Below, one piece after another: positions 1-5,969 of a stretch of DNA of 6,913 nucleotides (the first letter of the stretch is position 1; every line of letters starts with the position of its first letter). The DNA lies in contig CANJDY010000152.1 of assembly GCA_947472635.1 (NCBI GenBank), forward strand, positions 1 to 6,913, written 5' to 3'. The notes below the pieces were generated by a model. That model had not been told where the DNA came from and did not search any database. It worked only from the letters and a program-made list of their open reading frames with translations. The position numbers were made by a program, and so were the translations under genes. The stretch comes from Chitinophagaceae bacterium (GTDB lineage Bacteria > Bacteroidota > Bacteroidia > Chitinophagales > Chitinophagaceae).

Positions 1-780
1 AAGAAAAAACCTTTTTTTTTATATGCTGCATTTAACGCACCTCATGCACCTATGCAGGCGCTGGAGGAAGACCTGAAATTATTTAGTCATATTAAAGACA
101 AATTAAGACAAACTTATTGTGCGATGGTCTACCGGTTAGATCAAAATGTTGGAAAAATACTAACTGCACTTCAGGCACAAGGACTGGAGCGCAATACTTT
201 AGTGGTTTTCATAAGTGACAATGGGGGCCCAGCTAATTCAATTGCTAATGGGTCAATTAATGCACCGCTCCGGGGACAAAAAACCACTTTATTGGAGGGT
301 GGTATACGGGTGCCTTTCTTTTTAAAATGGCCAGCCAGGCTGGCTGGTGGACAAAAATTCATTGACCCTGTTTCTACCTTAGATATTACGCCCACCTTCA
401 TCGAAGCTGCCGGTGGTATTGTATCAAAAAGCGATCAGTATACAGGGGTTACTATTCTTCCCTTCCTCACAAGTCAAACGGGTAAGCTTCCTCATCAAAC
501 GATGGAATGGCGGTATACTGTTAGCGCAGCCATTAGAGAGGGAAATTGGAAATTAATTCGATTACCTGACAGGTTACCGATGCTTTATCATCTTTCGGAG
601 GATATTTCCGAACAATCTGATGTGTCGCTTCAGCACCCTGACCGGACGAAATCTATGCTCAAAAAGCTGGGAACATGGGAGGTAGACCTTCCGCATTCTA
701 TCTTTCATGAACCACAAAATTGGCGTATCCGTCATTTAGGATTTTATGATGCAGCCTATCAACTTGTTCAACCACAATAG
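1..780 (+). CDS. S1-family sulfatase (arylsulfatase-like), C-terminal part, 5' truncated by window edge
   Basis: The reading frame is open from base 1 and ends at TAG 778-780, giving 259 visible residues. It does not start at the ATG at 52: the codons before it read KPFFLYAAFNAPHAP, a conserved sulfatase stretch whose His (codon 43-45) is normally an active-site residue. Further downstream are VFISDNGGP with the metal-binding Asp-Asn (217-222), a Lys in GQKTTLLEGG (280-282) expected to contact sulfate, and GGIRVPFFLKWP, all in the order usual for S1 sulfatases. The C-terminal subdomain contains REGNWKLIR, followed by a Trp- and His-rich tail. The family hydrolyses sulfate esters in the periplasm or outside the cell using a Ca2+ ion and a formylglycine made from Cys or Ser. 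That C/S-x-P-x-R motif and the signal peptide lie upstream and cannot be checked. The neighbouring glycosidases suggest a sulfated glycan substrate. Family is confident; subfamily and substrate are unknown. Confidence 0.93.
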   Translation, partial: KKKPFFLYAAFNAPHAPMQALEEDLKLFSHIKDKLRQTYCAMVYRLDQNVGKILTALQAQGLERNTLVVFISDNGGPANSIANGSINAPLRGQKTTLLEGGIRVPFFLKWPARLAGGQKFIDPVSTLDITPTFIEAAGGIVSKSDQYTGVTILPFLTSQTGKLPHQTMEWRYTVSAAIREGNWKLIRLPDRLPMLYHLSEDISEQSDVSLQHPDRTKSMLKKLGTWEVDLPHSIFHEPQNWRIRHLGFYDAAYQLVQPQ

Positions 781-870
781 GATTTTACTTATTGTAAAAA
801 GACAAAACTAGCAATTGCATTTTTAAGTGAATATACCGTTAATGAAATCATTCAATTTAAACCAGTAGTC
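781..870 (+). other. Intergenic spacer between sulfatase and GH127-type gene
   Basis: This is a 90-bp AT-rich gap. It begins with a small inverted repeat just after the sulfatase stop codon and otherwise shows no recognisable operator. I see no good match to the Bacteroidota promoter pair (TTTG near -33 and TAnnTTTG near -7), and no Shine-Dalgarno motif before the ATG at 871. The simplest reading is an intra-operon spacer. Confidence 0.5.
783..799. repeat. Small AT-rich inverted repeat after the sulfatase stop codon
   Basis: TTTTAC (783-788) and GTAAAA (794-799) are perfect 6-bp complements around a 5-base loop, starting two bases after the stop codon. The stem has only one G:C pair and no T-tract follows on the + strand, so it is not a classical intrinsic terminator. 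It could protect an mRNA 3' end or be chance in AT-rich DNA. Confidence 0.3.
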
Positions 871-2895
871 ATGCTAAAAGAAAAAATTATTTTGATGTCG
901 GGATTGCTTCTGCTTAGTTTTTCTGACCAGGTAAAATCAAAAGCAGGAGACTATCTGGATAACGGGCAAAGTAAACTACCCGTCAAAAAAATTGAAGCCG
1001 TTTCTTATCAGCAGGTAATCATTACCGATAAATTCTGGAAGCCAAAAATTGATAAAAATCGATTAATCGGTATCCGGTCAGCTTTGAAGGAATGTGCCTC
1101 TTCAATGGATAATTTTGATATTGCTTCTGGAAAAAAGAAAGGTAAACACAAAGGCAATGTTGCCGGTGATTCAGATGTTTATAAAACTATTCAGGGAGCC
1201 GCTTATGCACTAAGCAATACACCTGATAAGGAACTGGAAGCTATGATCGATTCTTTGATTGATCGGATTGTGGCAGCCCAGCAACCTGACGGGTATCTTT
1301 TTACCTACTGGACGGTAATTGATATTTCGAAGAAGTGGACCGAGCTACCCAAGAAACATGAATTGTATTGTGCTGGTCATATGATTGAAGCAGCTGTTGC
1401 CTATTACCAGGTAACTGGTAAAAGAAAATTCCTAGATGCGGCGATACGTTGTGCTAACTATATCGATTCGGTATTTGGACCGAATAAGCGGCTCGATGTA
1501 CCCGGACATGAAGAAATTGAACTTGCCCTTTTTAAATTATATAAAGCAACGGGTGAAAAAAAATACCTCGATTTATCTACTTTCTTTGTTGACGAACGTG
1601 GGGATCCAAAGCGGATGACAGCAGAAAAAGTTGCTCCACCTGATAAGGATCCTAGTGCAAATACACCCAACCGTTGGCGTACTCCCTCTTATATGCAGGA
1701 CCACCTTCCTGTTACCCAGCAGTTCTATGCTGTTGGTCATGCCGTAAGGGCTACCTATCTCTATTCGGCAATGGCAGATATTTCTCATGAAATTAAAGAA
1801 ACAAAATACCTGCCTGCCTTGGATTCCTTATGGAATGATGTAGTGGGTAAAAAATTGTATATCACTGGAGGTATTGGTACCAAGCAGTTTCATGATGAGG
1901 GATTTGGTTCAGCCTATTTACTTCCCAATGACAAGGCGTATTGCGAAACCTGTTCCAGTATCGGTCTTACATTCTGGAACAAAAGGATGGCCCTGTTGCA
2001 TGGTGATGCAAAGTATGCTGACCTAGAAGAACTTACCATGTATAATGCGGCTATAGCAGGTGTTTCGATAAGTGGAGACAAATTCTTTTATACCAATCCC
2101 TTGGAATCGCAAGGCAAAGCCATGCGGAGTCAATGGGAGGATCCCCCATGTTGTCCCTCTAATATTGTTCGTTTTTTACCTGAAATAGGGTCAACCATTT
2201 ATGGCAAAACAGATAAGGGGATTTATATTAATCAGTTTATTGGAAATAAAGCAACAATTGATATTGCAGATCAGAAAATTTCTTTAGCCATGGAAACGAA
2301 TTATCCATGGGAAGGGTTGATAAGCCTGAAGGTTGAACCAGAATTTCCGGTTGATCTCACCTTACATTTCAGAATACCGGGATGGGCACAGGGAGAATTG
2401 CTACCAGGTGGCCTTTACCATTTTGTTGACGGTAAATCAATTCCGGCAAATGAAGTGATGCTGAAAATTAATGGAGTTAGGGTCCTCAATTTTAGTCTAG
2501 AAAAGGGGTATGCAGTCATCCAAAGAAAGTGGAAAAAAGGAGATAAGGTTGAACTAGCGTTGCCGATGAATATCCGGCTGGTAGCTGGTAATTCCAATAT
2601 TGTGGATACCCATGGCAAGGTAGTTATGATGCGCGGTCCTTTAGTTTATTGTATTGAAGAAACGGATAATAAACGTTGTTTTGAGGGTGCGAATGATTTG
2701 TATCTGCTCCCTTCGGGTTTAAAGGCGAACTACAGGAAAGATTTGCTAGATGGAGTGGTTACCATTAATGGGACAGCTTCCTTACCCTCAACAATGGAGA
2801 AAATTGAAATTACAGCTATTCCTTATTATGCTTGGTGCAATAGGGAGATCGGAAAAATGAAGGTCTGGTTGCCATGGCAAGAGAAGACAAATTAA
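871..2895 (+). CDS. GH127/GH146-type (DUF1680) glycoside hydrolase, probable beta-L-arabinofuranosidase, exported
   Basis: This is a complete 674-residue protein. Residues 1-25 form a signal peptide (short basic start, then a Leu-rich core) without a lipobox Cys, so it is probably periplasmic. An (alpha/alpha)6 barrel spans roughly residues 45-440 and contains the conserved AGHMIEAAVAYY (His170) and AVGHAVRATYLY (His290) segments. A beta-sandwich follows to the end. The catalytic set of the Bifidobacterium enzyme HypBA1 is recognisable: Glu343 as candidate acid/base, Glu359 and Cys361 in YCETC, and the Cys427-Cys428 pair in PPCCPSN. In this family Glu plus three Cys bind Zn2+, and the first Cys of the pair is the nucleophile. 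Retaining hydrolysis of beta-L-arabinofuranose is the usual activity, but related enzymes cleave other sugars such as aceric acid in rhamnogalacturonan II, so the substrate is not settled. ATG 871 is chosen because it supplies the signal peptide; no Shine-Dalgarno motif is present. It probably shares a transcript with its neighbours. Confidence 0.9.
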   Translation: MLKEKIILMSGLLLLSFSDQVKSKAGDYLDNGQSKLPVKKIEAVSYQQVIITDKFWKPKIDKNRLIGIRSALKECASSMDNFDIASGKKKGKHKGNVAGDSDVYKTIQGAAYALSNTPDKELEAMIDSLIDRIVAAQQPDGYLFTYWTVIDISKKWTELPKKHELYCAGHMIEAAVAYYQVTGKRKFLDAAIRCANYIDSVFGPNKRLDVPGHEEIELALFKLYKATGEKKYLDLSTFFVDERGDPKRMTAEKVAPPDKDPSANTPNRWRTPSYMQDHLPVTQQFYAVGHAVRATYLYSAMADISHEIKETKYLPALDSLWNDVVGKKLYITGGIGTKQFHDEGFGSAYLLPNDKAYCETCSSIGLTFWNKRMALLHGDAKYADLEELTMYNAAIAGVSISGDKFFYTNPLESQGKAMRSQWEDPPCCPSNIVRFLPEIGSTIYGKTDKGIYINQFIGNKATIDIADQKISLAMETNYPWEGLISLKVEPEFPVDLTLHFRIPGWAQGELLPGGLYHFVDGKSIPANEVMLKINGVRVLNFSLEKGYAVIQRKWKKGDKVELALPMNIRLVAGNSNIVDTHGKVVMMRGPLVYCIEETDNKRCFEGANDLYLLPSGLKANYRKDLLDGVVTINGTASLPSTMEKIEITAIPYYAWCNREIGKMKVWLPWQEKTN

Positions 2896-2953
2896 CGTGC
2901 GGAGAATTTGATTAAATAGGATACTATAAATAAGTACAACCCAATTTAGCATT
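2896..2953 (+). other. Short intergenic spacer between GH127-type and GH106-type genes
   Basis: This 58-bp AT-rich gap has no Shine-Dalgarno motif, no hairpin-plus-T-tract terminator and no convincing promoter. The length and shared strand favour co-transcription of the flanking genes. Confidence 0.5.
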
Positions 2954-5836
2954 ATGACTATCAATAAAAAATTAATTCATTTGTCTAAGGTAATCACCAT
3001 CATTACTATAATAGTTGTGTTATTATTTCAGGCTAATTCAAAAACGCCTTCCTTCGAAAAACTGGAGGACAGTTTTATGAATCCTCCGGTCGATAGCCGG
3101 CCTCTAGCATTTTGGGACTGGTTGAACGGTTATGTTGATACTGTCAAAATGGTATATGAGCTGGAAGAAATGAAAAATAAAGGGATGCAAGGAGCTTTTA
3201 TATGGGACATAGGGGCACTTTCCGATCCCGGCAAAATGATCCCTGCCGGCCCTGCATTTTTAGGTGATCAATCAGTGGGCTATATGTCACTCGCTTTGAA
3301 AACAGCCAAGCGGCTTAACCTCAATCTAGGACTGTTTGCTTCGAGCAGTTGGAATGCAGGTGGATCCTGGATGGGGGATGCTGATGCAAGTAAAGAATTG
3401 TTAACTGCAAAACAAGTGGTGTCAGGGCCATCCAACCAAAAGATAGTCATTGGAAAACCTGAAAATAGTAAAGGAAAAAATAATGCTCAAATATTTTCAT
3501 TGATAACCACCATCGCCATTCCGCATTCCAGCACAAATGAAATTGATTACACCTTGCATCAACCAATTGTGTTGGATCAGTATACTTCGGATGATAAATA
3601 TATTGACTGGAAAGTGCCTGATGGAAAATGGGATATTGTCTCCTTTTTTATGTGTAATACCGGACAACCTCTGGAGGTGCCAAGTCCAAATTCCAGTGGA
3701 CCAATGATTGACCATTTGAGCAAAAAAGCTACCAGGATATATTTTGATAGTATCCTTACAAAACTGGCAAAGGGTAGCCCGAATAATCAGTTTAAATATT
3801 TTGAATTGGATAGCTATGAAGTCTGGTATGCAAAAGATTGGACACCGGGTTTTGTAAAGGAATTTACAACCCGCTATGGATATGATCCCATTCCTTTTCT
3901 TCCTTTGCTACACGGATACAAAGGCAAGGATAACCTTGTAGCAGAGCGGTTCGTGGAAGATTACAGCCGATTGGTAAGTGACCTGATAATTGAAAACCAT
4001 TACGCTCAGTCTGTTGATATAGTTAATAAAAACGGAATCAAATTGTTTATAGAAGCCGGCCATGGTGGTTATGCCAGGGTGGATCCATTAAAGGCGCTGG
4101 GTAATTCCGATGTGCCCATGGGGGAATTCTGGAACAGGAAACAACACTGGGTTACCAAAGAAGCTGCCAGTGCTGCACATATTTATGGTAAAAAAGTAGT
4201 AGCTGCCGAATCACTTACGGGTTGGCAAAACTGGCAACATGGCCCAACAGATTTTAAGCAGTTGATGGACGTAGCCTTTTGTGAAGGTCTGAACCAGGTG
4301 GTTTTTCATACGTTTGCCCATAATCCTGCAATCGCTGCTAAACCCGGATTCGCCTATCATGCTGGAGAACATTTTAATGTGAATACTACCTGGTGGGAAA
4401 TGGTGAGGCCTTTTATGGATTATATCAGCAGAAGTTCCTTCTTATTACGTCAGGGAAATTTTGTGGGAGATGTTTGTCTCTATTACGGTGACCAGGCGCC
4501 CAATCTAGTTCCTCCAGACAGGCTTGATCCGAATATTACTCCATTGTATGACAACGACCATTGCCTTCACTGCGGACAACTCAAGACCATCAATCCCGGA
4601 AAATTGCCTGGTTATGATTACGATTATATGAATGCGGATATCATTACGAAAAGGCTAAAAGTTGAAAAAAATCGACTGGTTTTACCCTCTGGCCAAAGTT
4701 ATAGGGTGATGCAGATCCCTGATAAGGACAAAATATCGCTCGAAGTATTAAAAAAACTAGACACACTGATTTATCAAGGGGCCATCATTATAGGTCGTAA
4801 ACCACAAACAGCAACCAGTTTAAAAAATTATCCCGACTGTGACAAAGAGGTGAGTTCTATTGCAAACAAAATATGGGGAGATTGTGACGGTAAAAAAATA
4901 TTCTCCCATCATTACGGCAAAGGAATGATTTATTGGGGAAAGACTGCAAAGCAGGTATTGGATGAACTTCGTATTCTTCCCGATATGGACGTCATTGGAG
5001 TTGATAATGCAGATGGGCATATCGATTACCTGCATCGTCAAACTAAAACAGAAGAGATTTATTTTGTATCCAATAGTAAACCCGAAAAGCAAAAAATAAC
5101 CTGTGTATTCAGAGTAGGCCATGATATGGTTCCTGAATTGTGGGATGCCGAAACCGGTCAGATTCAACATAAAATAAAGTATTCAAAAATAGATAAGGGA
5201 ATCAGTATTGATTTCATGCTGGATCCTATAGGGTCTAGATTTGTAGTGTTTAAAAAGAAATCTGGCGAAGCGAATGGAAGTGGTAATAATCTAGGATACG
5301 ATCTGCAATTTGGTTTTAATCAATCCCCGAAAGAGGAAGGAAAAAAATCAATCGATATCAGTTACAACTGGAACATAAAGTTCAATTCTGAAATGGGAGG
5401 GCCTGCTTCCTACCATCTCGATAGCCTGGTTAGCTGGAATGAAATCAATGCTGACGGAATAAAATATTATTCTGGTTCAGCAAACTATGAAAAAGATTTT
5501 ACGGTAAACGGGAATGATATCAAAAATGGCACCAAAGCATTTGTCTTGTTTGATGATGTCCAGGAAATGGCCCGAGTTTTCGTTAATGGGAAAGACTGTG
5601 GTATCATCTGGACGCTTCCTTATAAAGCTGATATCACTAAATATCTAAAAGAAGGATCCAATCATATAAGCGTACAGGTAATCAATGCATGGAATAACCG
5701 TTTAGTGGGAGATGTGCGAAACCCGGATAAAAAACAGTTTACAAAGACTAATATTAAATATAAGGTGAAAGCCGATAATCCTTTATTAAAGTCTGGTTTG
5801 TCCGGGAAAGCAAAAATATTTTTCATGAAAAAGTAG
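2954..5836 (+). CDS. GH106-type glycoside hydrolase, probable alpha-L-rhamnosidase, exported
   Basis: This is a complete 960-residue protein. Residues 1-29 are a signal peptide with a long Ile/Val-rich core and no lipobox. The mature N-terminus carries the GH106 signature: FMNPPVDSRPLAFWDWLNG (41-59), then a Glu-rich helix and KGMQGAFIWDIG (76-87). Acidic residues suited to the active site occur in YFELDSYE (Glu284, Asp286, Glu289) and AAES (Glu419), followed by FHTFAHNP (451-458); which are catalytic is inferred. The barrel is followed by YGDQAPNLVP (511-520) and GYDYDYMNAD (553-562). Residues about 800-960 form a beta-sandwich with the pattern VFVNGKDCGIIWTLPY, common in GH106 and GH2-like C-terminal domains. 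The family releases alpha-L-rhamnose from plant and algal glycans, usually with Ca2+. One oddity is a Cys/His-bearing insertion around 528-552. A different specificity within this large family is possible. Confidence 0.87.
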   Translation: MTINKKLIHLSKVITIITIIVVLLFQANSKTPSFEKLEDSFMNPPVDSRPLAFWDWLNGYVDTVKMVYELEEMKNKGMQGAFIWDIGALSDPGKMIPAGPAFLGDQSVGYMSLALKTAKRLNLNLGLFASSSWNAGGSWMGDADASKELLTAKQVVSGPSNQKIVIGKPENSKGKNNAQIFSLITTIAIPHSSTNEIDYTLHQPIVLDQYTSDDKYIDWKVPDGKWDIVSFFMCNTGQPLEVPSPNSSGPMIDHLSKKATRIYFDSILTKLAKGSPNNQFKYFELDSYEVWYAKDWTPGFVKEFTTRYGYDPIPFLPLLHGYKGKDNLVAERFVEDYSRLVSDLIIENHYAQSVDIVNKNGIKLFIEAGHGGYARVDPLKALGNSDVPMGEFWNRKQHWVTKEAASAAHIYGKKVVAAESLTGWQNWQHGPTDFKQLMDVAFCEGLNQVVFHTFAHNPAIAAKPGFAYHAGEHFNVNTTWWEMVRPFMDYISRSSFLLRQGNFVGDVCLYYGDQAPNLVPPDRLDPNITPLYDNDHCLHCGQLKTINPGKLPGYDYDYMNADIITKRLKVEKNRLVLPSGQSYRVMQIPDKDKISLEVLKKLDTLIYQGAIIIGRKPQTATSLKNYPDCDKEVSSIANKIWGDCDGKKIFSHHYGKGMIYWGKTAKQVLDELRILPDMDVIGVDNADGHIDYLHRQTKTEEIYFVSNSKPEKQKITCVFRVGHDMVPELWDAETGQIQHKIKYSKIDKGISIDFMLDPIGSRFVVFKKKSGEANGSGNNLGYDLQFGFNQSPKEEGKKSIDISYNWNIKFNSEMGGPASYHLDSLVSWNEINADGIKYYSGSANYEKDFTVNGNDIKNGTKAFVLFDDVQEMARVFVNGKDCGIIWTLPYKADITKYLKEGSNHISVQVINAWNNRLVGDVRNPDKKQFTKTNIKYKVKADNPLLKSGLSGKAKIFFMKK

Positions 5837-5969
5837 GAATGAACAATTGCTTGCTGTAAAAACAAGGAAATCAAATCATGTTAGGGAATGTGAAATGTTA
5901 AGTTGCTGCATTTTACATTTTCGATAATATTTTTTATTATCTCCTATAACTATAAAATAAAACGATGAA
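5837..5969 (+). other. Intergenic region upstream of the MGH1/GH63-like gene
   Basis: This 133-bp AT-rich gap is the longest in the window and the likeliest place for an extra promoter or processing site. TACATTTT at 5914-5921 resembles the Bacteroidota -7 element TAnnTTTG, but no TTTG lies at a proper distance upstream, so I do not call a promoter. A 7-bp inverted repeat at 5923-5941 is listed separately. No terminator with a GC-rich stem and T-tract follows the GH106-type gene. Confidence 0.45.
5923..5941. repeat. AT-rich 7-bp inverted repeat upstream of the MGH1/GH63-like gene
   Basis: GATAATA (5923-5929) and TATTATC (5935-5941) are perfect complements around a five-T loop, ending 28 bases before the start codon. 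The stem has one G:C pair, so an RNA hairpin would be weak. As a DNA palindrome it could be a regulator site or part of a promoter, or it may be chance in an AT-rich spacer. Confidence 0.35.

Noticed and set aside
52..54. ATG at 52 as the start of a short sulfatase-like protein
   Set aside because: The frame continues upstream with conserved sulfatase residues, including the His at 43-45, so this Met is internal and the gene begins outside the window.
2907..2934. Possible promoter before the GH106-type gene: TTTG at 2907-2910 and TAAATAAG at 2927-2934
   Set aside because: The downstream element matches only four of six defined positions of TAnnTTTG and the spacing is short. In a 58-bp same-strand gap co-transcription is simpler.
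4559..4573. HCLHC in the GH106-type protein as a zinc finger or haem-binding CxxCH site
   Set aside because: The residue after the second Cys is Gly, not His, so it is not a CxxCH haem site. An exported hydrolase is also an unlikely home for a nucleic-acid-binding zinc finger. It is kept only as an unusual insertion.
4820..5170. 116-codon open frame on the - strand inside the GH106-type gene
   Set aside because: It lies opposite a continuous, well-supported GH106 coding frame and shows no domain, signal peptide or start context of its own.
5893..5920. AAATGT / ACATTT inverted repeat as a terminator for the GH106-type gene
   Set aside because: The stem is only 6 bp, the loop is 16 bases and the stem is AT-rich, so it would not form a stable terminator hairpin.
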